Shown here in pieces: positions 1 through 8,331 of a stretch of 64,000 nt of DNA; position 1 is the first letter of the stretch, and every line of letters starts with the position of its first letter. The stretch is taken from the NCBI RefSeq assembly GCF_029893585.1, contig NZ_JARXYX010000014.1, positions 1 to 64,000 of the forward strand, written 5' to 3'. The position numbers and the translations under genes were made by a program. Source of the stretch: Streptomyces sp. LBL (GTDB lineage: Bacteria > Actinomycetota > Actinomycetes > Streptomycetales > Streptomycetaceae). Below the pieces are notes generated by a model, which saw only the letters and a program-made list of their open reading frames with translations, did no database searches and was not told the DNA's origin.

Positions 1-91
1 TCTGCCACCGACACACCCTGACAGCCACACGCTGCCCGGTACAGCACCCGGACGGCGCGTCACGACAGGGCGAACGTTGCCTGATGCGGCA

Positions 92-2695
92 CTAGTTCAT
101 CCTGTCCAGGACTTCCCGCACCCGTCGGACGTCCCGGATGTGCTGCTCGTACGTCGCCCCGAGTGCGAGCAGCAGCAGTCCGGCGAGGGCGAAAGGCACC
201 CAACGGGGGAGCATGCCGGTCATCTGCACGAGGTACGGGGCGAGTTCGTGCAGCGCGAGGAGGGTGAGCGCCGAGCCGCCGAGCAGCAGCGGTGCCCGGA
301 GGTGGTGTCGGGCGCCCAGCAGGGTGACCAGCAGTGCCGCGCCGCCGAGGAGCAGCGGGCGCGTCCAGTGCGTGTCGCTCCAGGCCGCGACGAGGCTCGG
401 GACCAGGGTGGCGGCCAGGCCGGGGCCGTACGCCGTCCAGGAGGACGCCTGTGGATCGCGGCGCCTGCGCAGCACGCCGATGAGTAGCGCCGGGACGGTG
501 ACCGGGAGGGTGTACGCCTCGGGGGCGCCGACGTCCCAGGTGGCCAGGCGGACCCAGGTGGCCAGCACGAAGAGGGCCGTGGCCGCGTAGCCGAGGGGGC
601 GCCGGTCCGGGCGTACGGCCGTGCCGGCGGTGATCACCGCGCACAGTGCCAGGACGAGGGCGAGCAGGGGGAGGTCGGTGAGGGCGAGGGTCACGGCGAG
701 CAGGCCGGCCGCCGCGCCCGCCGCCTCGACCGGCACGGTCGCCGAGGAGCCGCCGAGCCGTGCCGCCAGGAGCGCCGCGACGGCTGGAACCACGAGGACC
801 AGCAGGGCGGTGTGCGCGGCCGGCCAACCCGCGGCGGCACCGGTCGCGCAGGCGAGCGCGGCGGCGTGCACGAGGGCGGCCGGGGCCGTGACGGGCGTGA
901 GGCGCGACTGCCAGGAGGCGGCCGCGCACAGCGCGGTCAGGGCGGAGAGCACGGTGAGGGTCGCGGTCTGTGTGGCAAGGGAGAGCGAGGCGAGACTGAG
1001 CGAGCTGACCAGTGCGAGGACGAGGGCCGTGAGCTCGGCGGGCAGGAAGTGATGTACGTCGGTTGTCGGCGCGGTGGGCTGTGGCGGAGTGACTTCCGGT
1101 GTGAACGGGGTGGGGACACCCGCCGTCGTACCCTCTGGTGCTGGTGCTGGTGCTGGTGCTGGTGCTGGTGCTGGTGCTGGTGCGGGTGCGGGTGCGGGTG
1201 CGGGTGCGGATGCTGCTGCCGCTCGACGTACGGCTCCCGCTGCTCCCACGGCCGCAGCGATGACGAATCCCTGGACCAACAGGCCTACCCCGTAAGGTAG
1301 TTCGAGCACGGCCGGAAGGATCGCAGCCGTGGCCCAGGCCAGTCCCAGCGCGCCCGTCAGGGCTCGCGGGCGCCAGGTCGCGTCGCGGACCGTCAGGACG
1401 AGCACGGTCGCGACGGCCGTCAGGACGAGAGGGGCCGTCGTCGCGTGCGGCGGCCAGGGCACGTCCACCGTCACCGCGGCCCGGGAGTCCGAGGGTGCCC
1501 CGGTCCACGCGCGGGTCGCCCAGCCGGCCGGACCCAGCAGCGCGACGGCGAGGACGGGCAGCGTCCACAGCACGGCGAGCGCCTGCACCGCGCCGGAGGC
1601 CCACGCGAGACCGTGCCGCACCGCGTCCGGCAGGACACCGCCCCGCACCGCCGCCAACAGGGCGAACCCGCAGGCCAGATGGACCGGCACCGTCCACACC
1701 TCAGGCAGGGCGGGGCGCGCCGCACCGCCGATCGCGCCGACCGCGATCAGCCCCGAGGCGACGGCCAGACCGACGGCTCGTTTTTCGTCCTGGCTCCGCC
1801 AGGCGGCGCCCAGAGCGATCGCGGCCGCCAGGAGGAGGAGCGCCGCCGCACGGGCGGCGGCGCTCGGGCCGGCGGCCGTCCAGGACAGCCATCCGGCGGC
1901 CAGGACGCCCCCGGCACCCGTGCCGTACGCGCCGACGGCGGCGACGACCCGCGGGGAAAGGGCGGTCGTCCGAAGCGCCACCGCCGTGTCGGCCCCGGCC
2001 GTCACCAGGAGCGCGGCCGTGACCCCGTAGGGCCCCGCGTCCGCCGTGACCGCCCAGAGCAGCAGCGGAAGTTGGGCCGCGACCAGCGCGGCGGGGAGCG
2101 GCAGCCGCATCCCTGCTGTGACCGGGAGCAGACCGTAGGCGGCCCACACCCCCGCCAGTACGGCCGTCGCGACCGCCGCGTATCCCGTGCCGTCGACCCC
2201 CGCGAGGGCGGCTTGATGCAGGGCGTACGCGTCCAGCACCGTCAGCGCGGCGGCGAGGCCCGCCACCGACTCGGCCGTCGAGCGCAACCCCCGCTTCAGC
2301 AGCACCGCCGGCCCGGCGAGCGCGGCCAGCGTGACCGCGCCCAGTACCAGGGCCCGCCCGGTGATCCCCAGGTGACCCCAGCTGACCAGTGTGAACACCA
2401 TCGCGGCGATGGTGAGCAGGACGCCGCCGAGCAGAAGGAGCAGGTTCTGCACGCTCGGGGCGGAGGTCTCCGGCCGCGGCGGGGCCACGAGCGCCGGCGC
2501 AGACTGCGGCTTCTGTGACATATGCGGCTTATGCGGCTTCTGTAGAGTGGTGACCAGCCAGGCGCGCCGGGTCAACAACTGGGCCCGGTGGGCGTCCAGT
2601 CGCCACAGCTCGGCGTCGAGGAGTCGCAACTCCTCGGCCGGTGGCGGAATATGCGTCATACCGTCGAGTGTGGTGCGCGTCACGTCGTACGGCAT
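92..2695 (-). CDS. Large polytopic membrane protein with Ala-Pro repeat
   Basis: This encodes an 867-residue protein whose function I do not recognise. A short charged N-terminus (about residues 1-75, with leucine- and arginine-rich helices) is followed by a long series of Ala/Leu/Val-rich hydrophobic segments, probably more than 20 membrane spans. The spans are split near residue 510 by a hydrophilic loop containing about 13 consecutive Ala-Pro dipeptides, encoded by a hexanucleotide microsatellite. An in-frame Met at residue 13 (MTHIPPP) is an equally good start. The gene stands alone and diverges from the SRPBCC gene. Similar huge membrane proteins are common but uncharacterised in streptomycetes. 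The assignment as a membrane protein is firm; any role would be a guess. Confidence 0.8.
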   Translation of the reverse strand: MPYDVTRTTLDGMTHIPPPAEELRLLDAELWRLDAHRAQLLTRRAWLVTTLQKPHKPHMSQKPQSAPALVAPPRPETSAPSVQNLLLLLGGVLLTIAAMVFTLVSWGHLGITGRALVLGAVTLAALAGPAVLLKRGLRSTAESVAGLAAALTVLDAYALHQAALAGVDGTGYAAVATAVLAGVWAAYGLLPVTAGMRLPLPAALVAAQLPLLLWAVTADAGPYGVTAALLVTAGADTAVALRTTALSPRVVAAVGAYGTGAGGVLAAGWLSWTAAGPSAAARAAALLLLAAAIALGAAWRSQDEKRAVGLAVASGLIAVGAIGGAARPALPEVWTVPVHLACGFALLAAVRGGVLPDAVRHGLAWASGAVQALAVLWTLPVLAVALLGPAGWATRAWTGAPSDSRAAVTVDVPWPPHATTAPLVLTAVATVLVLTVRDATWRPRALTGALGLAWATAAILPAVLELPYGVGLLVQGFVIAAAVGAAGAVRRAAAASAPAPAPAPAPAPAPAPAPAPAPAPEGTTAGVPTPFTPEVTPPQPTAPTTDVHHFLPAELTALVLALVSSLSLASLSLATQTATLTVLSALTALCAAASWQSRLTPVTAPAALVHAAALACATGAAAGWPAAHTALLVLVVPAVAALLAARLGGSSATVPVEAAGAAAGLLAVTLALTDLPLLALVLALCAVITAGTAVRPDRRPLGYAATALFVLATWVRLATWDVGAPEAYTLPVTVPALLIGVLRRRRDPQASSWTAYGPGLAATLVPSLVAAWSDTHWTRPLLLGGAALLVTLLGARHHLRAPLLLGGSALTLLALHELAPYLVQMTGMLPRWVPFALAGLLLLALGATYEQHIRDVRRVREVLDRMN
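1137..1208. repeat. Hexanucleotide microsatellite, 12 units, coding
   Basis: Seven GGTGCT units are followed directly by five GGTGCG units with no interruption (72 bp). On the minus strand they encode alternating Ala and Pro inside the large membrane protein. The clean split into two homogeneous blocks suggests recent slippage expansion. Because the unit is six bases long, changes in copy number keep the reading frame. Confidence 0.95.
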
Positions 2696-2703
2696 GAGTG
2701 TGG

Positions 2704-2722
2704 GTACTCAGGTTGTACTCAG
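2704..2722. repeat. Direct repeat in divergent promoter region
   Basis: The octamer GTACTCAG occurs twice, starting at 2704 and 2715, so the copies are 11 bp apart (about one helical turn). It sits between the divergent membrane-protein and SRPBCC genes and is a possible regulator-binding site for either. No factor can be named. Confidence 0.45.
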
Positions 2723-2761
2723 ATATGGCTCACCGCGCCCGCCGACGGGCAGACTCCGATC

Positions 2762-3208
2762 ATGGACTGGACCCATTACCGCTTCCGCAGCCGGTGGCGC
2801 CTAGCCGCGGCGCCCGCCGCCGTGTACCACGCGTTGGAGGCGGTCGAGGACTATCCGCGCTGGTGGCGCCAGGTGCGCGAGGTGACCCGGATCGACGGCA
2901 CGACCGGTGTCGTCCGCATCCGCTCCCTCCTGCCGTACGACATGACCTTCACCGCCCGTGAGGTGCGGCGCGATCCGGTGGCCGGGGTCCTGGAGAGCGC
3001 CTTGTCCGGGGACATCGACGGCTGGGCGCGCTGGACGGTCACCGTGGACGGCACGGGCAGCCTGGCTCGCTACGAGCAGGTGGTCGACGTCGGCAAGCCG
3101 CTGCTCAGGCGGTTCGCCGTACCGGGACGGCCGGTCTTCCGTGCCAATCACCGGCTGATGATGCGGGCCGGGCGGCGCGGACTGGCCGGCTACCTGGGAA
3201 CGGTTTGA
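2762..3208 (+). CDS. SRPBCC (polyketide cyclase/START-like) protein
   Basis: This is a 148-residue single-domain protein. It opens with HYRFRSRWRLAAAPAAVYHAL and continues with EDYPRWWRQV, a pattern typical of SRPBCC/polyketide-cyclase-like ligand-binding proteins: the first strand, then a helix with a W-W motif. I chose the ATG at 2762 because the similarity begins there; the frame is open further upstream but crosses the divergent promoter region. The fold binds hydrophobic ligands in a helix-grip cavity; the ligand here is unknown. It ends 39 nt before tRNA-Val, and its last codons overlap the -35 element of the tRNA promoter. Confidence 0.8.
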   Translation: MDWTHYRFRSRWRLAAAPAAVYHALEAVEDYPRWWRQVREVTRIDGTTGVVRIRSLLPYDMTFTAREVRRDPVAGVLESALSGDIDGWARWTVTVDGTGSLARYEQVVDVGKPLLRRFAVPGRPVFRANHRLMMRAGRRGLAGYLGTV

Positions 3209-3234
3209 AGGAAACCCGCGGGGACCTGTATTGT
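3205..3234 (+). promoter_or_regulatory. Candidate promoter of tRNA-Val
   Basis: TTGAAG (3205-3210), an 18-nt spacer and TATTGT (3229-3234) lie just upstream of the tRNA at 3248. The -35 overlaps the stop of the SRPBCC gene. It resembles a housekeeping sigma (HrdB-type) promoter. No transcription data are available. Confidence 0.5.
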
Positions 3235-3247
3235 TCAGTTCGTTCCC

Positions 3248-3319
3248 GGGCGATTAGCTCAGTGGGAGAGCGCTTCGTTCACACCGAAGAGGTCACTGGT
3301 TCGAACCCAGTATCGCCCA
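3248..3319 (+). tRNA. tRNA-Val (anticodon CAC)
   Basis: The acceptor stem GGGCGAT pairs with ATCGCCC (3312-3318). The D-arm is AGCTCAGTGGGAGAGC. The anticodon stem CTTCG/CGAAG encloses the seven-base loop TTCACAC, giving anticodon CAC, which reads the valine codon GTG. The T-arm contains GGTTCGAACCC. The discriminator base is A at 3319, and the CCA end is not encoded. It lies alone between a candidate promoter and a strong hairpin, so it is probably a single-gene transcript. Confidence 0.95.
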
Positions 3320-3325
3320 CCGGGA

Positions 3326-3356
3326 AAGGCCGGTCCGCCTGAGGCGGACCGGCCTT
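3326..3356 (+). terminator. Bidirectional terminator hairpin after tRNA-Val
   Basis: A perfect 14-bp stem (3326-3339 with 3343-3356) has a TGA loop and is followed by TCTTC. It sits between the tRNA and the convergent exonuclease gene, whose stop is at 3359, and could serve both. Confidence 0.8.
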
Positions 3357-3358
3357 CT

Positions 3359-4084
3359 TCACGCCGCGGCCGGCATGTCCGGTCGCAGCGGCCACGCCGG
3401 ATCCACCGTCTCCTCCGTGCCGCTGCGGGCGAACCACGCCTGCAGGCCGCGCGCCTGTGCCGCGTGCCACACCGCCTGCAGGGTGTGCAGCTCCGCCGGG
3501 CTCAGCCGCTCCAGCCGCGCCGCGAACCGGCGCCCCACCGCCCGTACGACATCCAGCGAGGCCAGTGCGTCGGCCCCCGCGTCGTGCGCGCCCTCCAGCG
3601 AGACGCCGTAGTGCGCGCACAGGTCGGTGAGGGTGCGACGGCCCTTGCGGTAGCGGTCCAGATGCTTGTCGAGGACCCTCGGGTCGAGCACGAGCAGGGG
3701 GGAGGCCTCGAACCAGCGGTCCAGGGACGAGGTGCGATGTCGGCGCAACTCCCGGTCCAGGATCGTCAGGTCGAACGGTGCGTTCATCACCACCAACGGA
3801 CGTCCCACCAGGGCCTGTTCGGCCAGTTTCTCCGCTATCTCGTACATCACCGGAGCGGGCCAGCGGCCGTTGCGCTGCAGATGCTCGTCCGTCAGTCCGT
3901 GTACCTCCGTCGCCCCGGCGGGCACCGGCACGCCGGGGTTCACCAGCCACCGGGTCACCCGCGGCCGGGCCCCCGGGGTGTCCTGGACGACGACGGCGGC
4001 CGACACGATCCGGTCGGTCTCCACGTCCACGCCTGTGGTCTCCGTGTCGAAAGCGGCCAGTGGCCCTTCGTACCAGCTAGACAT
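3359..4084 (-). CDS. DEDDh-family 3'-5' exonuclease (DnaQ-like)
   Basis: This is a 241-residue protein with the three exonuclease motifs of DnaQ/RNase T-type DEDDh nucleases. Exo I is FDTETTG (residues 12-18), Exo II lies in NAPFDLTIL, and Exo III is HDAGADALAS, with the His and Asp catalytic positions present. These motifs coordinate two metal ions for 3'-5' hydrolysis of DNA or RNA. The protein is a stand-alone exonuclease domain without a polymerase or DinG helicase, so it could act in repair, in proofreading in trans, or in RNA trimming. It converges on tRNA-Val and shares its terminator. Confidence 0.88.
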   Translation of the reverse strand: MSSWYEGPLAAFDTETTGVDVETDRIVSAAVVVQDTPGARPRVTRWLVNPGVPVPAGATEVHGLTDEHLQRNGRWPAPVMYEIAEKLAEQALVGRPLVVMNAPFDLTILDRELRRHRTSSLDRWFEASPLLVLDPRVLDKHLDRYRKGRRTLTDLCAHYGVSLEGAHDAGADALASLDVVRAVGRRFAARLERLSPAELHTLQAVWHAAQARGLQAWFARSGTEETVDPAWPLRPDMPAAA

Positions 4085-4276
4085 ACTTACCCAACCCCTC
4101 GTTCACCCACGGCAGCTGACGCCCCGTCGTCTGCCCCGTTTGGTGATACCCGGGCTGTTTGCGCCGTACGCCGGAAGGACACAACAGAACTACGGGTCCA
4201 TGCAGTTCAGTGGACCGACGCGGGATCCACTCGGCCCAGGTCTGGGCATCTCACTTGTCCTGGAAGGCTGTTGCTC

Positions 4277-4843
4277 ATGGCGATAGCGCAGCCCGAGCGG
4301 GGCGGGCTGCTGCCCGAACGCACGGGCCCCCATCGCGGCACACTCGCCACCACCGCCTGCATGGAAACCTTGCAGGTGGGCTACTTGCACGCGGTCGCGG
4401 CGGCGGCCGGCTGCTCGCTGTCGCAGCCCTTTCCGGACAACGGCATCGACTGGCACCTCAGTCACGGCTCGCCCGCGCACACCGTCGACGACGAAGTCAC
4501 CATCAAGGTGCAGCTGAAGTGCACCTACCAGATCCCGCCGAACCCTCCCGCACGCACGTTCTCCTTCACGCTCGACAACGACCACCTGCGCAAGCTCGCC
4601 CGCAGCCCGGTCTCGGTGCACAAGATCCTCGTGGTGATGCTCGTGCCGAGATCCCAGGACGACTGGTTGCGCGCCGGCCACGACGGGCTCGACCTCAGGC
4701 ACTGCTGCTACTGGGTCAACCTCGCCGGTCACCCGGTCACCGGCCGGACCCGGACCACCGTGCGGATACCGACCTCGCGCATCTTCGACGACCGGGCGCT
4801 CTGCGAGATCATGACGCGGGTCGGGACCGGAGGCAGACCATGA
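4277..4843 (+). CDS. DUF4365-like protein, PD-(D/E)XK nuclease-like
   Basis: This is a 188-residue protein. The layout fits DUF4365, a family with a restriction-endonuclease-like core. An N-terminal helix carries Glu30 (CMETLQVGYLHAVAAAAGC). Asp58 lies in NGIDWHLS, and a beta strand carries Gln79-x-Lys81 (TIKVQLKCTY), giving a D...QxK arrangement. The N-terminal 25 residues are probably flexible. I chose the ATG at 4277 because the recognisable helix begins soon after it. Its stop overlaps the ATG of the next gene (ATGA), so the two are translationally coupled and probably work together. Related domains occur in many actinobacterial genomes, some in defence-like settings; function here is inferred only from fold. 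Confidence 0.65.
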   Translation: MAIAQPERGGLLPERTGPHRGTLATTACMETLQVGYLHAVAAAAGCSLSQPFPDNGIDWHLSHGSPAHTVDDEVTIKVQLKCTYQIPPNPPARTFSFTLDNDHLRKLARSPVSVHKILVVMLVPRSQDDWLRAGHDGLDLRHCCYWVNLAGHPVTGRTRTTVRIPTSRIFDDRALCEIMTRVGTGGRP

Positions 4844-6072
4844 CGCACCGCCCGCTGGAAGAGCCACTGCGGCCCGTCCGGCCGCACTCCGTCGACCAGG
4901 CAGCCGTCACCTGGACCCGTCCCCCCGACCCCGCCGAGGTCGACCCCGCCGTACTCGGTGCCCTGCTGCACCGGCACGGCTGGCAGCGGCGCGGGGGAGC
5001 GGCCGGGCGCTACGGCCGCTGGACCCCGCCCGCACCGGGCGGCGGCATGAGCCTGCTGGTCCCTGAGAGCCGCGCCTTTCCCGACAGTGACGACCTGCTC
5101 GGCGAGGCGCTCCTCGCGCTGTCCCGCAGCGGGGCGCCCTCCGCGCGCGAGGTGCTGGTCTGTCTCGCGGTGCCCAGTGACGAGATCCGCTGGTGGCGCG
5201 ACGTCCCCACCGGACCGGCCGGCGCCGCTCCCTGGACGGTCGAGGAGCAGTTGCGGACAGCCGCCCGGAAGATGCTGCTCGCCGGAGCGCTCGCCACGCG
5301 CGCGCGTGCGGGCTACTACGGCGCCCGCTACCGGCGTACCGCCGCCGGGTCCCTGGAGAACGTGCTCGTCGGCGCCGCGGCCGAGGGCCGCCGCCTGACC
5401 GCGTTCGCCCCCGTCGACACCGCCCGCCCACTGGCCGTACGCCTGCATCAGGCCCTGTACGCCGCCCGCGAGGCCATCGACTACCAGCGGGCCACCGGCG
5501 GCATGGACGCCTTCGACGGCGCCGTGGAGGCAGGCGTGAGCCGTGAGCTCACGGAGGCGCTGATCGCTCTCGTGCGGGGTACGGAAGGGGCCCGCGTCGC
5601 CGTCGACTGGGCGCCCGCCGCCGGTGTTCCCGAGGACTGCGCGGCGGGCGGCGAGCCCGTCGAGTTCTCGCCCGGCGACCTGCCCGTACTGCGCGAGGCC
5701 GGCGCCCGCTATCTGCGCGAGGAGCCCTCCGTGCCGGCGCGGATCACCGGGGCCGTGGTCCGGATGCGCAGGTCCGGGCCGCGCGGGGAGGGTTCGGTGC
5801 GGCTGCGGGTGATCGCCGGCGCGGAGGTTCCGCACGTCCGGCTGACCCTGGACGAGGAGTCCTACCGGATCGCCGGGCACGCGCACCTCGTCGGGCTGCC
5901 GGTGCGGGTGCTCGGCCGGCTGGAGAGCCGTGGCGGGTTCCGACGGCTGACGGACGCCTCCGGGGTCGAACCGGTGCAGGTGGACGAGGCGGAGCGGGAC
6001 CGACTGATGAAGGTCCTGCAGGAGACCGCGGAGATCACGGCCTTCTTCGAGGAGACCTGCGGAGGGGACTGA
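4840..6072 (+). CDS. Hypothetical partner of the DUF4365-like protein
   Basis: This is a 410-residue soluble protein that I do not recognise. There is no signal peptide or membrane segment. Residues 1-70 are Pro/Arg-rich. The middle contains WTVEEQLRTAARKMLLAGALA followed by a Tyr/Arg-rich stretch (ARAGYYGARYRRT). The C-terminal 110 residues contain a beta-rich module with ARITGAVVRMRRSGP and VGLPVRVLGRLES, which looks like an OB- or SH3-type barrel. It starts at an ATG overlapping the stop of the DUF4365-like gene by 4 nt, which strongly suggests a functional pair. Its last codons form the first unit of a tandem-repeat array that continues past the stop. Confidence 0.75.
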   Translation: MTHRPLEEPLRPVRPHSVDQAAVTWTRPPDPAEVDPAVLGALLHRHGWQRRGGAAGRYGRWTPPAPGGGMSLLVPESRAFPDSDDLLGEALLALSRSGAPSAREVLVCLAVPSDEIRWWRDVPTGPAGAAPWTVEEQLRTAARKMLLAGALATRARAGYYGARYRRTAAGSLENVLVGAAAEGRRLTAFAPVDTARPLAVRLHQALYAAREAIDYQRATGGMDAFDGAVEAGVSRELTEALIALVRGTEGARVAVDWAPAAGVPEDCAAGGEPVEFSPGDLPVLREAGARYLREEPSVPARITGAVVRMRRSGPRGEGSVRLRVIAGAEVPHVRLTLDEESYRIAGHAHLVGLPVRVLGRLESRGGFRRLTDASGVEPVQVDEAERDRLMKVLQETAEITAFFEETCGGD

Positions 6073-6164
6073 GGCTTCGACGAGACATGCCGGAGGTGAC
6101 TGGGGCTACGAGGGGCCTGTGGAGGTGACCGAGGCTTCGAGGGGGCCTGCGGAGGCGACTGAGG
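6045..6164. repeat. Tandem array, four units of about 30 bp
   Basis: Four imperfect units run 6045-6074, 6075-6105, 6106-6134 and 6135-6164. Each starts CTTCGA or CTACGA and ends with GACTGAGG-like sequence; the common core is a CTGCGGAGG-type motif. Unit 1 encodes the last nine residues and stop of the upstream gene (FFEETCGGD), so the array looks like repeated duplication of a gene's 3' end. Confidence 0.85.
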
Positions 6165-6243
6165 TGGGGGTGGACCGGGGAGCCGGAGCTGAGGTCATCG
6201 GAGCTGAGGTTTATCCGTTTAGCGGTCGGGGGCCCCGGGTCGG

Positions 6244-6249
6244 TACGAT
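6244..6249 (+). promoter_or_regulatory. Candidate -10 element of thrS
   Basis: TACGAT lies about 60 nt before the thrS GTG start, in the spacer that follows the tandem repeats. No convincing -35 hexamer is visible at normal distance. No T-box leader features (specifier stem, TGGNACC bulge) are seen here. Confidence 0.3.
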
Positions 6250-6309
6250 CCGGGGCATGCGCGCGCTCCCGGTATGGCGCCGCAATCCGCCTTCAGTCAG
6301 GAGAGACCG

Positions 6310-8286
6310 GTGTCAGACGTCCGTGTGGTCATCCAACGCGATTCCGAGCGGGACGAGCGCGTGGTGACGACGGGCACCACGGCCGCCGAGCTCTTCGCCG
6401 GCGAGCGTTCGATCATCGCCGCGCGCGTGGGTGGCGAGCTCAAGGACCTGTCGTATGTCCTGTCCGAGGGCGAGGAGGTCGAAGGCGTCGAGATCTCCTC
6501 CGGGGACGGTCTCGACATCCTGCGCCACTCCACCGCGCACGTGATGGCACAGGCCGTGCAGGAACTCTTCCCCGAGGCCAAGCTGGGCATCGGCCCGCCG
6601 GTCAAGGACGGCTTCTACTACGACTTCGACGTCGAGAAGCCGTTCACACCCGAGGACCTCAAGGCCGTCGAGAAGAAGATGCAGGAGATCCAGAAGCGGG
6701 GACAGAAGTTCTCCCGCCGCGTGGTCACCGACGAGGCCGCCCGCGAGGAACTGGCCGACGAGCCGTACAAGCTGGAGCTGATCGGCCTCAAGGGCTCGGC
6801 CTCCTCCGACGACGGCGCGGACGTCGAGGTCGGCGCCGGTGAGCTCACCATCTACGACAACCTCGACGCCAAGACCGGCGACCTGTGCTGGAAGGACCTG
6901 TGCCGCGGTCCCCACCTGCCGTCGACCCGGAACATCCCGGCGTTCAAGCTGATGCGCAACGCGGCCGCCTACTGGCGTGGTAGCGAGAAGAACCCGATGC
7001 TCCAGCGCATCTACGGCACCGCCTGGCCGACCAAGGACGAGCTGAAGGCGCACCTCGACTTCCTCGCCGAGGCGGAGAAGCGCGACCACCGCAAGCTGGG
7101 CTCCGAGCTCGACCTGTTCTCCATCCCGGAGCAGATCGGCTCCGGCCTCGCGGTCTTCCACCCCAAGGGCGGCATCATCCGCCGGGTCATGGAGGACTAC
7201 TCGCGCCGCCGCCACGAGGAGGAGGGCTACGAGTTCGTCTACACCCCGCACGCGACGAAGGGGAAACTCTTCGAGACCTCGGGCCACCTGGACTGGTACG
7301 CCGACGGCATGTACCCGCCCATGCAGCTCGACGAGGGCGTGGACTACTACCTCAAGCCCATGAACTGCCCGATGCACAACCTGATCTTCGACGCGCGTGG
7401 CCGCTCCTACCGTGAACTGCCGCTGCGCCTTTTCGAGTTCGGGACCGTGTACCGGTACGAGAAGTCGGGCGTCGTACACGGTCTGACCCGGGCCCGCGGC
7501 TTCACCCAGGACGACGCGCACATCTACTGCACGCGTGAGCAGATGTCCGAGGAACTCGACAAGACGCTCACCTTCGTCCTCGGCCTGCTGCGGGACTACG
7601 GTCTGACCGACTTCTACCTGGAGTTGTCGACCAAGGACCCGGAGAAGTTCGTCGGCTCCGACGAGGCCTGGGAAGAGGCCACGGAGACGCTGCGCGAGGT
7701 CGCCGAGAAGCAGGGCCTGCCCCTGGTCCCGGACCCGGGCGGCGCCGCCTTCTACGGCCCGAAGATCTCCGTCCAGACCAAGGACGCCATCGGCCGCACC
7801 TGGCAGATGTCGACCATCCAGCTCGACTTCAACCTGCCGGAGCGGTTCGAGCTCGAGTACACCTCGCCCGACGGCTCCAAGCAGCGTCCGGTCATGATCC
7901 ACCGCGCCCTCTTCGGCTCCATCGAGCGGTTCTTCGCGGTGCTCCTGGAGCACTACGCGGGCGCCTTCCCGGCATGGCTGGCGCCGGTCCAGGCGGTCGG
8001 CATCCCGATTGGTGACGGGCACGTGGAGTACCTGGAGAAGTTCGCCGCCGCGGCGAGGAAGCAGGGCCTGCGGGTCGAGGTCGACTCCTCCTCGGACCGG
8101 ATGCAGAAGAAGATCCGCAACGCCCAGAAGCAGAAGGTGCCCTTCATGGTCATCGCGGGCGACGAGGACATGTCCAACGGGTCCGTGTCCTTCCGCTACC
8201 GCGACGGCTCGCAGGAGAACGGCATCCCGGTCGACGAGGCCATCGCGAAGATCGCGAAGGTCGTGGAGGAGCGGGCGCAGGTCTGA
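6310..8286 (+). CDS. thrS: Threonine-tRNA ligase
   Basis: This is a 658-residue class II aminoacyl-tRNA synthetase that charges tRNA-Thr. The order is an N-terminal TGS domain, the threonyl/alanyl second additional domain (editing module with HSTAHVMAQA), then the catalytic core. The core shows MNCPMHN, whose Cys is one of the zinc ligands that recognise threonine, and VHGLTRARGFTQDDAHIY as class II motif 2. The C-terminal anticodon-binding domain carries the IPIGDGHVEYLEKFA region. I preferred the GTG at 6310 over the ATG at 6274 because it gives the usual length and starts directly at the TGS domain. It is monocistronic and converges on a potassium-channel gene. Confidence 0.97.
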   Translation: MSDVRVVIQRDSERDERVVTTGTTAAELFAGERSIIAARVGGELKDLSYVLSEGEEVEGVEISSGDGLDILRHSTAHVMAQAVQELFPEAKLGIGPPVKDGFYYDFDVEKPFTPEDLKAVEKKMQEIQKRGQKFSRRVVTDEAAREELADEPYKLELIGLKGSASSDDGADVEVGAGELTIYDNLDAKTGDLCWKDLCRGPHLPSTRNIPAFKLMRNAAAYWRGSEKNPMLQRIYGTAWPTKDELKAHLDFLAEAEKRDHRKLGSELDLFSIPEQIGSGLAVFHPKGGIIRRVMEDYSRRRHEEEGYEFVYTPHATKGKLFETSGHLDWYADGMYPPMQLDEGVDYYLKPMNCPMHNLIFDARGRSYRELPLRLFEFGTVYRYEKSGVVHGLTRARGFTQDDAHIYCTREQMSEELDKTLTFVLGLLRDYGLTDFYLELSTKDPEKFVGSDEAWEEATETLREVAEKQGLPLVPDPGGAAFYGPKISVQTKDAIGRTWQMSTIQLDFNLPERFELEYTSPDGSKQRPVMIHRALFGSIERFFAVLLEHYAGAFPAWLAPVQAVGIPIGDGHVEYLEKFAAAARKQGLRVEVDSSSDRMQKKIRNAQKQKVPFMVIAGDEDMSNGSVSFRYRDGSQENGIPVDEAIAKIAKVVEERAQV

Positions 8287-8301
8287 CGCGTACGTGCCGT
8301 G

Positions 8302-8331
8302 GGCCCCCGTGACGTCATCGTCCCGGGGGCC
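8302..8331. terminator. Terminator hairpin between thrS and channel gene
   Basis: An 8-bp G/C stem (8302-8309 with 8324-8331) encloses a 14-nt loop. It begins 16 nt after the thrS stop and overlaps the 3' end of the convergent channel gene. There is no T-run, as is usual in streptomycetes. Confidence 0.5.

Noticed and set aside
6045..6164. CRISPR array
   Set aside because: The units are contiguous, imperfect and without spacers; no cas genes are nearby. The same holds for the arrays at 11557, 35270 and 49017.
6073..6309. T-box riboswitch before thrS
   Set aside because: No specifier stem, no TGGNACCGCG-like antiterminator bulge and no terminator pair can be seen; the spacer is mostly repeats.
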